Positions 1 to 7,077 of a DNA stretch of 17,701 bases are shown in pieces. Below the pieces are notes generated by a model that saw only the letters and a program-made list of their open reading frames with translations, had not been told where the DNA came from and did no database searches. Numbering within the stretch: position 1 is the stretch's first letter; the number at the start of each line of letters is the position of its first letter. Made by a program: the position numbers and the translations under genes. Source of the DNA: Phycisphaerae bacterium (GTDB lineage: Bacteria > Planctomycetota > Phycisphaerae > Phycisphaerales > SM1A02). The DNA lies in contig JAUIHC010000010.1 in NCBI GenBank assembly GCA_030432455.1, positions 1 through 17,701 on the forward strand. Reading direction: 5' to 3'.

Positions 1-96
1 GTCTCGGTCGAGACCGGTCCGGCGATTCGCGAACTCCGCTACGAGGCCGAGGACTCGTTGTGGGACGAGGATCCCGACGACGTCCGCGATCCTTGA
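1..96 (+). CDS. C-terminal end of an unknown protein (partial)
   Basis: The window opens inside a reading frame that runs 31 codons and stops with TGA at 94-96. The visible tail is strongly acidic and ends in the residues DEDPDDVRDP. I do not recognise the family from so short a piece. The next gene on the same strand, dprA, starts 80 bp downstream, and an inverted repeat lies between them. The frame is supported only by its being open up to the stop and by its GC-rich third positions, so it could also be a chance open stretch. Confidence 0.45.
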   Translation, partial: VSVETGPAIRELRYEAEDSLWDEDPDDVRDP

Positions 97-107
97 TGAA
101 TTTCCGC

Positions 108-134
108 GCGATCGAGAGACTCGGCCTCGATCGC
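108..134. repeat. 9-bp perfect inverted repeat between the first gene and dprA
   Basis: GCGATCGAG at 108-116 pairs perfectly with CTCGATCGC at 126-134 around a 9-nt loop. It lies 11 bp after the upstream stop codon, where a transcription terminator would be expected. No T-run follows, so a standard intrinsic terminator is not supported. It may act as an mRNA 3'-end stabiliser, or it may be chance in GC-rich DNA. Confidence 0.35.
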
Positions 135-176
135 CGCTAGGGTGCGGCGATTCCCCGGGGGCCGTGGGAATCGTCC

Positions 177-1127
177 GTGCGTGACACAGACAACGATGTG
201 GATCCCGCGATCGCCTTGCAGGCGGTCCCGGGATGGGGGCCGCGGATCATCGATCGCCTCGCGGCGGAGTTCGATGACGCCGCCGCGATCCTTCGGGCGG
301 GCGATGCCGCGATCGCCGAGGTGCTCGACTGCTCCGAGCGGGCGGTGGCCCGGGCTCGTGCGGGCATCCCGTGGTCGGCGCTTCGCCGGGAGTCGAGATG
401 GCTTCGGCGGCGAGGGGCGTCGATCGTCACCCGGTTCGGCGACGCCATGCCCGCCGGATGGCGAGGGATGACCGACCCGCCGGTCGTGGTGCGTCTGCGT
501 GGTCGTTCGGACACGCTTCGAGCTCGTCCGGGCGTGGCGATCGTCGGAGCCCGACGGTGTTCACCGATCGGCGCGGATCTGGCGGCGCGGTTCGCGATCG
601 CCTTCGTCGAGGCGGGATGGACGATCGTCTCGGGCGGGGCGCGGGGGATCGACGCCGCCGCCCATCGAGCCGCGCTTCGCGTGGGCGGTTCGACCATCGC
701 GGTGCTGGGATCGGGGCTGGCTCGGCCCTATCCGCCCGAGCACGACACGCTCTACGAGGCGATCGCGGAGTCCGGGGCCGTGCTCAGCGAGTTCCCGTGC
801 ACGCTCGAGCCGAGGCCCGCGAACTTCCCGATTCGGAACCGGCTCGTCGCGGGCTTCGGTCCGGGGACCGTCGTCATCGAGGCGGGGGCGCGGAGCGGGG
901 CGCTGATCACGGCCCGGCTTGCCGCCGAGGACTATGGCCGCGAGGTGGTCGCGGTTCCCGGACGTGCCGACCTCGGCACCCACGCCGGCTGTCATCGTGC
1001 GATTCGGGAGGGATGGGCCACGCTCGTGGACGATCCGGCCCAGGCGGTCGAGCTTCTGAGCACGCAGTGGGGGCTTCTGCTGGTCGATCAGCAGGGATTG
1101 CGGGAAAGTCCAGAGGGATTCGGTTGA
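177..1127 (+). CDS. dprA: DprA/Smf DNA-processing protein
   Basis: DprA binds incoming single-stranded DNA and loads RecA during natural transformation, acting in the cytoplasm. The 316-residue product has a helix-hairpin-helix-like segment at about residues 12-33 (LQAVPGWGPRIIDRL). A Rossmann-like DprA domain then spans about residues 100-295. Its signature pieces are VAIVGARRCSPIG near 120-132, VSGGARGIDAAAH at 151-163, and the PIRNRLVAG and EAGARSGALITA motifs near 218-245. The C-terminal winged-helix domain found in longer DprA proteins is absent: the protein ends about 20 residues after the Rossmann-type fold. The start is a GTG with only a weak purine stretch upstream (GTGGGAA), so the exact start is less sure than the family. 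Presence of dprA suggests DNA uptake or recombination ability but does not prove competence. Confidence 0.93.
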   Translation: MRDTDNDVDPAIALQAVPGWGPRIIDRLAAEFDDAAAILRAGDAAIAEVLDCSERAVARARAGIPWSALRRESRWLRRRGASIVTRFGDAMPAGWRGMTDPPVVVRLRGRSDTLRARPGVAIVGARRCSPIGADLAARFAIAFVEAGWTIVSGGARGIDAAAHRAALRVGGSTIAVLGSGLARPYPPEHDTLYEAIAESGAVLSEFPCTLEPRPANFPIRNRLVAGFGPGTVVIEAGARSGALITARLAAEDYGREVVAVPGRADLGTHAGCHRAIREGWATLVDDPAQAVELLSTQWGLLLVDQQGLRESPEGFG

Positions 1128-1254
1128 CCTCCGAAAGCCGCGGGGCCGATGACCGAAGAAGCGACGTCCCGCCCCGGATCGGTGGAGATTCCGGGACTGC
1201 GGGGGCTCCGTCCTCGGCGACCGATCCGGGCCGCCCTCTGGGAATCCGCGGCCC

Positions 1255-2010
1255 ATGCGACTCGGCATCATCTCGGACGTCCACGGAAACCGGTTCGCCC
1301 TCGAGTCCGTGCTTCGAACGCTCGACGAGGCGGACATCGATCGACTGGTCTGTCTCGGTGATGTGGTCGGCTACGGCCCCGATCCCGAGGCGTGCCTCGA
1401 CCTCATCCTCGAACGCGATCCGGTGTTCGTGCTCGGCAATCACGAGGAGGCGGTGCTGGACCCGGCCGTCGCCTTCGGCTTCCGGGAGGTCGCTCGTGAG
1501 GCGATCGACTGGACCCGCCGTCGCCTTCGTGCCTCCCGTCCGGACCTGCTGGAACACCTCGCGAGCGTCCCCGGCATGGCCTACATCGGCTCCGCGGTCA
1601 TGTGCGTGCACGACTCGCCGATTCCCGGCGGCGCTCGGTACCTCGTGGACGATGCGAAGGCCCTCCCCGCGTTTCAGGGGGTGGATGTGCCGGTGTGCCT
1701 CATCGGTCACACCCATCTTCCCGCGGGATTCCGACTCCGCACCGACGACTCGGGGCCGTGGGTCGAGACGTTGCGACGCGGCACGATGCGGACCATCCGG
1801 ATCGACGCGACCCAGCGATGGATCCTGAATCCGGGATCGGTGGGCCAGCCGCGGGACGGCGACCCTCGCGCGTCGTTCGCGGTCCTCGATCTCGCCGAGG
1901 GCGTGATGTCCTGGGAACGCGTGGCCTACGACGTGGATGCCGCCCAGTCCCGGGCGCTCGGCTCGGGGCTGCCCGCCCGCACCGCCGAGCGGCTGGCCCT
2001 CGGGGCGTGA
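1255..2010 (+). CDS. YfcE/MJ0936-type metallophosphoesterase
   Basis: This is a calcineurin-like phosphoesterase of 251 residues, probably cytoplasmic. It hydrolyses phosphomono- or phosphodiesters with a two-metal site; the substrate cannot be read from sequence. The metal ligands are all visible: D8 and H10 in SDVHGN, D36 in GDVVGYGP, N62-H63 in GNHE, H119 in CVHD, and H152/H154 in GHTHLP. The C-terminal motif NPGSVGQPRDGDPRASF is typical of the MJ0936-like branch. There is no signal peptide and no extra domain. It follows dprA by 127 bp on the same strand, and its stop is 13 bp from the stop of the oppositely directed permease gene. No clear Shine-Dalgarno sequence precedes the ATG. Start choice rests on the MRLGIISDVH beginning, which is normal for the family. 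Confidence 0.9.
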   Translation: MRLGIISDVHGNRFALESVLRTLDEADIDRLVCLGDVVGYGPDPEACLDLILERDPVFVLGNHEEAVLDPAVAFGFREVAREAIDWTRRRLRASRPDLLEHLASVPGMAYIGSAVMCVHDSPIPGGARYLVDDAKALPAFQGVDVPVCLIGHTHLPAGFRLRTDDSGPWVETLRRGTMRTIRIDATQRWILNPGSVGQPRDGDPRASFAVLDLAEGVMSWERVAYDVDAAQSRALGSGLPARTAERLALGA

Positions 2011-2023
2011 GCCCGACCTCGGG

Positions 2024-2857
2024 TCATGACCAGCCGAGGGCGTAGAACAGGGCGGTGAAGAAGAGGTCCGCGAAGATGACCGTGACCACCGTCTGCACGA
2101 CGGTGTCGGTCGTCGCCTTGCCCACCCCCGCGGCGCCGCCGGAGACCATGAGTCCGTTGCGGCAGGCGATGAGTCCGAGGATGGTGCCGAAGACGCCCGC
2201 CTTCGCAAGTCCGGTGAGGAAGTCGCTGTTGGAGAGCTGCTCGATCGTATTGGTCTTGTAGACCTCGTAGGGGATGCCGAGCTGGGAGACGCCGATCACG
2301 CCGCCCGCCACGACCGCGGCGAGGTCGGCGATGATCGCGAGCAGCACGAGGCTGATCGCACTGGCGAGCACGCGGGGGACCACCAGAAACCGCACCGGGT
2401 TGAGGGCCATCGACTCGAGCGCCTCGATCTCCTCGCCCACCACCATGGTGCCGATCTCCGCGGCGATCGAGGCGCCCGCGAACCCGGTCAGCACGATCGC
2501 CGCGATCAGCGGCCCGAGTTCGCGGAACACCGCGACCCCGACGAGGTTGGCGACCTTGTCCACCTGTCCGAACTGCTCCAGACTCGGGGCGGTCTGCAGG
2601 GCGAGGATGAAGCCGATGCTCGAGGAGACCAGCACCACGATGCTGATCGATCGCACCCCGACCCGCACCATCTGCGAGACGAACGCCGAGCGGCCGAAGC
2701 GGACCTTTCGCAGGACCACCGATCGCCAGATCCACCGGACGAGGTCGGCGAGCAGCCAGACCAGTCCGCCCACGAACTCCAGCGTCCCGGTGACCAGCCC
2801 ACCGAGCAGGTCCAGGCCACCGGTGATCGGGCCTCTCTTGGCGAGGGTGTCGGACAC
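2024..2857 (-). CDS. MlaE-type ABC transporter permease
   Basis: This is an integral membrane permease of the MlaE/YrbE family (277 residues), which with an ATPase (MlaF), an MCE protein (MlaD) and a STAS protein (MlaB) moves phospholipids between membranes in other bacteria. An N-terminal amphipathic region is followed by membrane segments near residues 70-90, 105-130, 165-190 and 250-275. The family signature FRELGPLIAAIVLTGFAGAS at 111-130 runs on through AAEIGTM and the ALESMALNPVRFLVVPR stretch. The GTG start is 3 bp after the STAS gene stop, with GGAG about 8 nt upstream inside that gene. It is the last gene of the minus-strand operon. No MlaF or MCE gene is present in the window, so partners must be elsewhere. 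Family is secure; substrate is inferred. Confidence 0.92.
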   Translation of the reverse strand: MSDTLAKRGPITGGLDLLGGLVTGTLEFVGGLVWLLADLVRWIWRSVVLRKVRFGRSAFVSQMVRVGVRSISIVVLVSSSIGFILALQTAPSLEQFGQVDKVANLVGVAVFRELGPLIAAIVLTGFAGASIAAEIGTMVVGEEIEALESMALNPVRFLVVPRVLASAISLVLLAIIADLAAVVAGGVIGVSQLGIPYEVYKTNTIEQLSNSDFLTGLAKAGVFGTILGLIACRNGLMVSGGAAGVGKATTDTVVQTVVTVIFADLFFTALFYALGWS

Positions 2858-2860
2858 GGG

Positions 2861-3202
2861 TCAGTCTCCGAGGGCCGCGTCGAGGTCGGGGCGGATGGTG
2901 AAGACGGCGTCGAGCTTCGCGATCTCGAACACGCTGCGGACGCGGTCCTGCAGTCCGCTGAGCACGAGTGTCGCCTGCCGGGTCCGGCACTGCTGAAGCG
3001 CCTCGACCAGCGTCGCCACCCCGGACGAATCCATGTAGTCGACCTGCGAGAGATCCAGAACCAGTCGCGAGACGCCGTCGCCGATCACCTCCCCGAGGGT
3101 GGTGCGGAGGGTGGGGCTGCGGGCGAGGTCGACCTCTCCCGACGGTCGCACGATGGTGGCACCGTCTCGGGTCTCGATGTCGATGGGCAGGTCGCTCGGC
3201 AT
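2861..3202 (-). CDS. STAS-domain protein (RsbV/SpoIIAA or MlaB-like)
   Basis: This single STAS domain of 113 residues is soluble and cytoplasmic. The hallmark phosphoacceptor loop is present: DLSQVDYMDSSGVATLVEAL, with DSSG at 58-61. By position S59 matches the serine phosphorylated by RsbW/SpoIIAB-type kinases in SpoIIAA. The N-terminal strand pattern TIVRPSGEVDLARSPTLR also fits anti-sigma-factor antagonists. The gene lies 4 bp after an RsbW-type kinase gene and 3 bp before an MlaE permease gene. It could therefore act as an anti-sigma antagonist, as the MlaB subunit of the transporter, or as both. The sequence alone does not decide. The retained serine and the kinase next door favour phospho-regulation. 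Only a weak Shine-Dalgarno (GGAC) precedes the ATG. Confidence 0.9.
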   Translation of the reverse strand: MPSDLPIDIETRDGATIVRPSGEVDLARSPTLRTTLGEVIGDGVSRLVLDLSQVDYMDSSGVATLVEALQQCRTRQATLVLSGLQDRVRSVFEIAKLDAVFTIRPDLDAALGD

Positions 3203-3206
3203 GGGA

Positions 3207-3701
3207 TCAGGTCCGGTTCGGTGAGGACGACGTCTCGTCGGCGTCGCGGTGATCGTGAGGTGGTCGGCGGCGGGGCATCTTCTCGAGCACGAGCCGCATG
3301 CCGCGAGGTGATCGGGTCTCGAAGTCGCAGGCGTCCGTGACCTCCCGCATGATGTGGACGCCCAGACCGCCGGGGCGAATCTCGTCGAGATCGCGCGGGT
3401 TGATCTGCGACGGATCGATCTGTCGGCCCTCGTCCTCGATCTCGATGCGGAATGTCGGCGCGGGGTCGTCGAGCAGCCGGATCGTGAGCCAGATGCGACC
3501 GTCGGGACGCGACTCGTAGCCGTGCCGGATGACGTTGGCGAGCGCCTCGTCCACCGCGAGCGCGAGATGGCCCGACTCGATGTCGTCGAACCCGAATCGC
3601 TCGGCGAGCGAGACGATCATCGCCCGCACCGGGGCGAGCAGGTCGGGCCGGCTGAGCAGTTCCAAACGGATCGTGGGCGGAGGATCGTGCTGCTCGCTCA
3701 T
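3207..3701 (-). CDS. RsbW/SpoIIAB-type anti-sigma serine kinase (GHKL ATPase)
   Basis: This protein of 164 residues has a HATPase_c fold as in RsbW and SpoIIAB, which bind a sigma factor and phosphorylate a STAS antagonist. The N-box is LAVDEALANVIRHGY, with E52 and N56. The G1 box is IEIEDEGRQI, with D90 and G92, and the G2 box is RPGGLGVHIM at 109-118. The last 25 residues are a charged, probably disordered tail rich in His, Asp and Ser. The ATG overlaps the stop of the upstream lipoprotein gene (ATGA), and GGAG stands 8 nt before it. The next gene is the STAS protein 4 bp away, its expected substrate. No sigma factor gene is in the window, so the regulated target is unknown. Confidence 0.9.
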   Translation of the reverse strand: MSEQHDPPPTIRLELLSRPDLLAPVRAMIVSLAERFGFDDIESGHLALAVDEALANVIRHGYESRPDGRIWLTIRLLDDPAPTFRIEIEDEGRQIDPSQINPRDLDEIRPGGLGVHIMREVTDACDFETRSPRGMRLVLEKMPRRRPPHDHRDADETSSSPNRT

Positions 3702-4081
3702 GACGGGCGCTCCGTCCCGACCGCGGGCAGCTCCTCGACCCACATCCGCCATCGGTTCGCGGCATCCCTCCGCTCGGGGAGCGGGTCGGAGGCGTGGTAG
3801 CCGAAGTCGGTGCCCGCGATCGTCTCCAGGGTGGAGGACGCGACGAACCGGGCGGCGGGATCGGCCGAGCCCAGCATCACGACGAGCTGTTCGAGGGTCG
3901 CCCGATCCGGGCGGATGCCGGTGCGATCGAAGGTCGCCGCCACCCGCACCGCGGCGTAGATGCGGCTGGCCGGATCGGGGGCGTCGAATCCGCCGTCCGG
4001 GATCGGCGGGGCACACCCGGCCGACACCACCATCGCCCCGAGGGCGAGGAGCAGGAATCGTCGGTGAGGCCGTTGCCGCAT
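3698..4081 (-). CDS. Small lipoprotein with HEAT-like segment
   Basis: The 127-residue product begins MRQRPHRRFLLLALGAMVVS and continues with A-G-C. That gives a basic n-region, a hydrophobic core and a lipobox ending in C23, so it is probably a lipid-anchored envelope protein. The mature part has one HEAT-like helix pair near 60-90 (LEQLVVMLGSADPAARFVAS, then a TLETIAG turn). It ends in a Trp-rich tail, AANRWRMWVEE. A similar Trp tail follows the HEAT-like region of the VWA protein at 14054-15613. It is the first gene of the minus-strand operon and overlaps the RsbW-type gene by 4 bp. The frame could be opened further upstream to 4480, but that part is antisense to guaA and lacks the signal peptide, so I rejected it. 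Function is unknown; an envelope sensor feeding the kinase is a guess. Confidence 0.75.
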   Translation of the reverse strand: MRQRPHRRFLLLALGAMVVSAGCAPPIPDGGFDAPDPASRIYAAVRVAATFDRTGIRPDRATLEQLVVMLGSADPAARFVASSTLETIAGTDFGYHASDPLPERRDAANRWRMWVEELPAVGTERPS

Positions 4082-4088
4082 GGTGCGG

Positions 4089-4094
4089 AGGATA
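4089..4094 (-). promoter_or_regulatory. Candidate -10 element close to the lipoprotein start
   Basis: On the minus strand TATCCT ends 7 nt before the ATG at 4081. No Shine-Dalgarno sequence exists in the gap and no good -35 is seen. If used, transcription would begin at or next to the start codon, giving a leaderless mRNA for the whole lipoprotein-RsbW-STAS-MlaE operon. Confidence 0.35.
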
Positions 4095-4211
4095 CCGCCC
4101 GGGTGGTGGGGGGCGTGTCGATCGTCGGCTCGCATCGGCGGAGGCGATCGGCGGCGCGGTAGCCTGCTCGGCTTCGCTCGGGCCGTACGGGTCCGACCCC
4201 GGAATCCCTCC

Positions 4212-5801
4212 ATGACCAGCATCACCCCGGGCGGCGTCCCCGCCGCCGAGACCATCCCGATCCTCGACTTCGGCAGCCAGTACGCGCAGCTCATCGCCCG
4301 TCGCGTCCGCGAACTCGGGGCCTTCAGTGTTCTCGTGGCGCCCGGCACCGACCTCGAGACCATCAAGGGTCTCCATCCCAAGGGCATCATCCTCTCCGGC
4401 GGCCCGTCGAGCGTCCGCGAGGAGGGGGCTCCGCGATGCGATCCCGGGATCCTCGACCTCGGCGTGCCGGTCCTCGGCATCTGCTACGGCATGCAGCTCG
4501 GGTGCGAGATGCTCGGCGGGACGGTCGAGAGCGCGTCGCATCGCGAGTACGGCCGGGCGCAGCTCGACATCCGCGACGACGCGGGCCTGCTGGCGGGGAT
4601 TCCGTCGCGGACCTCGGTGTGGATGAGCCACGGTGATCAGGTCACCGGTCTTGCGGAGTCGTTCGAGGCGGTCGCCTCCACCGACACCTGTCCCTTCGCG
4701 GCGGTCCGCCATCGCGAGCGTCCGTTCTGGGGCGTGCAGTTCCACCCCGAGGTCACGCACACGCCGCACGGCGTGGACATCCTCCGGAACTTCCTCTACG
4801 GCATCTGCGGATGCAGCGGCAGTTGGCGGATGAGCGAGTTCCTCGACGCCGAGTGCGAGCGGGTGCGGACGCAGGTCGGCGACGACCGCGTCATCTGCGG
4901 CCTCTCCGGCGGCGTCGATTCGAGCGTGGTCGCGGCCCTGCTTCAGCGGGCGATCGGCGATCGACTCACCTGCATCTTCGTGGACAACGGCCTGCTGCGG
5001 AAGAACGAGCGGGCGCTGGTCGAGTCGACCTTCCGCGATCACTTCGACATCGATCTCCGCGTGGTGGACGCGTCCGAGGCGTTCCTCGCCGACCTCGAAG
5101 GGGTCGAGGACCCGCAGGAGAAGCGGCGACGGATCGGACATCGATTCATCGAGGTCTTCCGCGAGGCCGCCCGCGAGGTCGAGAAGGAGGCGTCGCCGTA
5201 CGGGGCGGTGCGTTTCCTTGCTCAGGGCACGCTCTATCCCGACGTCATCGAGAGTGGTCAGTCGCTTGCGGGCACCGCCGCGAACATCAAGCTGCACCAC
5301 AACGTCGGCGGCCTCCCCGACGAACTCGGCTTCGAGCTGGTGGAACCGCTCCGCGACCTCTTCAAGGACGAGGTCCGCACCCTCGGCGAGGTGCTCGGTC
5401 TGCCGCCCTCGATCGTCTGGCGTCATCCGTTCCCGGGTCCGGGCCTGGCGGTCCGGGTGCTCGGCGACATCACGAGGCCGAAGCTCGACCTGCTCCGCGA
5501 GTGCGACGAGATCCTGCTCGAGGAGATCGTCGCCAACGAGCTCTACCGCTCGACGAACCAGGTCTTCACGGTGCTCCTGCCGGTGAAGTCGGTCGGCGTC
5601 ATGGGCGACGGTCGCACCTACGACAGCGTGGTCGCGGTCCGGGCGGTCGAGACGCAGGACTTCATGACCGCCGACTGGGCGCGCTTGCCGTACGGCGTGC
5701 TCGCGAGCATCTCCAACCGCATCATCAACGAGGTCAACGGCGTGAACCGCGTCGTCTACGACATCAGCTCGAAGCCGCCTGCCACCATCGAGTGGGAGTA
5801 G
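4212..5801 (+). CDS. guaA: GMP synthase (glutamine-hydrolysing)
   Basis: GuaA converts XMP to GMP using glutamine and ATP, the last step of guanine nucleotide synthesis. The 529-residue length is normal for the two-domain enzyme. The class-I glutamine amidotransferase domain covers about 15-205, with nucleophile C91 in GICYGMQLG and H178/E180 in QFHPEVTH. The ATP-pyrophosphatase domain follows, with the P-loop SGGVDSS at 232-238. The C-terminal dimerisation/XMP-binding domain carries HPFPGPGLAVRVLG and ends in the conserved KPPATIEWE. The frame remains open upstream to 4080, but the ATG at 4212 is chosen because it places ILDFGSQYAQLIARR at residue 17, as in the family. It is divergent from the lipoprotein operon with a 130-bp shared upstream region, and convergent with the DegT-like gene. 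Confidence 0.97.
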   Translation: MTSITPGGVPAAETIPILDFGSQYAQLIARRVRELGAFSVLVAPGTDLETIKGLHPKGIILSGGPSSVREEGAPRCDPGILDLGVPVLGICYGMQLGCEMLGGTVESASHREYGRAQLDIRDDAGLLAGIPSRTSVWMSHGDQVTGLAESFEAVASTDTCPFAAVRHRERPFWGVQFHPEVTHTPHGVDILRNFLYGICGCSGSWRMSEFLDAECERVRTQVGDDRVICGLSGGVDSSVVAALLQRAIGDRLTCIFVDNGLLRKNERALVESTFRDHFDIDLRVVDASEAFLADLEGVEDPQEKRRRIGHRFIEVFREAAREVEKEASPYGAVRFLAQGTLYPDVIESGQSLAGTAANIKLHHNVGGLPDELGFELVEPLRDLFKDEVRTLGEVLGLPPSIVWRHPFPGPGLAVRVLGDITRPKLDLLRECDEILLEEIVANELYRSTNQVFTVLLPVKSVGVMGDGRTYDSVVAVRAVETQDFMTADWARLPYGVLASISNRIINEVNGVNRVVYDISSKPPATIEWE

Positions 5802-5809
5802 GGGGCATG

Positions 5810-5840
5810 GAGACTGGAGCGGAGAGACTGGAGCGGAGAG
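5810..5840. repeat. 14-bp tandem repeat, 2.2 copies
   Basis: GAGACTGGAGCGGA occurs twice without change at 5810-5823 and 5824-5837, and a third copy starts (GAG). It lies 9 bp after the guaA stop, in the tail-to-tail spacer with the DegT-like gene. Its purine-rich GGAGA/TGGAG composition resembles, on the opposite strand, the TTCTCC repeats at 12935-12955 and 14026-14047. Confidence 0.85.
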
Positions 5841-5884
5841 CGCGGACGATCGAAGATGGGTGTGGGGGGTCGTGAGGACGAAGG

Positions 5885-7048
5885 TCAGCCGTCGCCTCGG
5901 GTGAAGACGGTCTGCGTCATCACCAGCAGCAGCGTCTGGCAGACCAGGTCCACCTCGCGTTCGGTCATCGACGGGTGGCACGGGAGGTGGATCGTGCGGG
6001 CGGCCAGTCGCGCCGCGATGGGCCACTGGTCCTCCGCGCACCCCGGTCCCGCCACGATCGGCAGGTCCGGCCCGAACGACCATCCGGCCGCGGCGAGAAT
6101 CTCGTGGCGTCGAAGGCCCGCGATGATCGCGTCGCGATCCTCCAGCACGAATCGTTCATCGAGTCGCACCGGGAACGCCGGCCAGCTCGGGCGTGCGTTC
6201 GGCGCCGGCGCGGGAATCTGAAGCTGCGACTCGCCACCCAGCCGGGAGACGTAGCGGTCGGCGACCTGACGCCGGAATTCGATCGTCTCCTCCAGTCGTT
6301 CGAGCACGCCGATCGCGACCGCGGCGCGAAGCGGATCGAGCCGTCCGTCCACGCCGGCTCGATGATGCGCCCAGCCACCCCGGGCGAGATCGCCGAGATC
6401 GTTGTTGGCGCTGGCCCGTCCCTCCAGCAGGATCTCGCGACAGGTGTCGGCCAGGCGCTCGTCGTTCAGGAGCACCACGCCGCCGCCTGCGGCGTAGGCG
6501 GGGCTCTCGTGCCCGAGACCGATCACCGAGATCACACCGAATCGTCCGGCCACGTCGTCGCCGATGGTGGACCCGAGGCTCTCGACCGCATCCTCGATGA
6601 GCGGGATCTCGTACTTGCGGGAGATCGCGGCGATCGTCTCGAGCGCTCCCGGGTCGAACCACGTCGGGGCGACCACGATCGCGCGGGTGCGGTCGTTGAT
6701 CGCGTCCTCCATGCGACTGGTGTCGTAGCCGCCGGTGCGGGGCTGGGCATCGACGAAGCGAGGACGGCCTCCGGCACGGCTGATCCCGGCCACGAGTCTC
6801 GCGGGGCCGTACGCCGGGCACACGACCTCGTCACCGAGTCGAAGGCCGATCGTGAGCATCGCGGCCTCGATGGCGATCCCGGCCGACGCGGCGGCGACGG
6901 CGTGCGGTCGTCCGGCCACGCGGGCGGCGGTCTCCTCGAGCTGCAGCACGGGGCCGCGGTCGCAGCGGGCGTGCGCGGAGAGCGCCGCCTCGAGCGCCTC
7001 GTACTCGCGGCGTCGGATGTCGGGACGATTCAGCGGGATGGTGTCCAT
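5885..7048 (-). CDS. DegT/DnrJ/EryC1/StrS family protein lacking the PLP lysine
   Basis: The 387-residue product has the fold-type I layout of sugar aminotransferases of the DegT group. It starts MDTIPLNRPDIRRREYEALE. The cofactor-binding Ser region AAASAGIAIEAAM is near 52-64, PAYGPARLVAGI near 78-89 and DAQPRTGGYD near 100-109. The cofactor-ring Asp motif LIEDAVESLGS is at 150-160. Where the family has S-F-x-x-x-K followed by GEGG, this protein reads SVIGLGHESPAYAAGGG (174-190). The Schiff-base lysine is therefore missing, and the only lysine anywhere is K145. It may be a lysine-independent enzyme, like the His-containing dehydratases ColD and E1, or a non-catalytic relative. The start at 7048 has GAAGG 10 nt upstream; an in-frame ATG at 7069 is possible. 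It follows the HEAT-like gene closely and is probably co-transcribed with it. Substrate unknown. Confidence 0.8.
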   Translation of the reverse strand: MDTIPLNRPDIRRREYEALEAALSAHARCDRGPVLQLEETAARVAGRPHAVAAASAGIAIEAAMLTIGLRLGDEVVCPAYGPARLVAGISRAGGRPRFVDAQPRTGGYDTSRMEDAINDRTRAIVVAPTWFDPGALETIAAISRKYEIPLIEDAVESLGSTIGDDVAGRFGVISVIGLGHESPAYAAGGGVVLLNDERLADTCREILLEGRASANNDLGDLARGGWAHHRAGVDGRLDPLRAAVAIGVLERLEETIEFRRQVADRYVSRLGGESQLQIPAPAPNARPSWPAFPVRLDERFVLEDRDAIIAGLRRHEILAAAGWSFGPDLPIVAGPGCAEDQWPIAARLAARTIHLPCHPSMTEREVDLVCQTLLLVMTQTVFTRGDG

Positions 7049-7077
7049 GAGCCTGTCGCCTTCGGCCATCGGGGGGT

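Noticed and set aside
1128..1254. Small gene between dprA and the metallophosphoesterase
   Set aside because: The only frame (from 1149) runs into the next gene out of frame and has no ribosome site or motif.
371..1828. 485-codon plus-strand frame across dprA and the metallophosphoesterase
   Set aside because: It overlaps two well-supported genes in another frame and reads as Arg/Ser-rich low complexity.
4095..4211. Promoter for guaA in the divergent gap
   Set aside because: TAGCCT at 4160-4165 is a weak -10 without a -35. Nothing stands out enough to list.
3207..6083. Very long minus-strand open frame (about 958 codons) spanning the RsbW-type gene and the complement of guaA
   Set aside because: Only its last 164 codons are a real protein. 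The rest is antisense to guaA, has no family motif, and is low-complexity Arg/Asp/Glu text typical of stop-poor GC-rich DNA.
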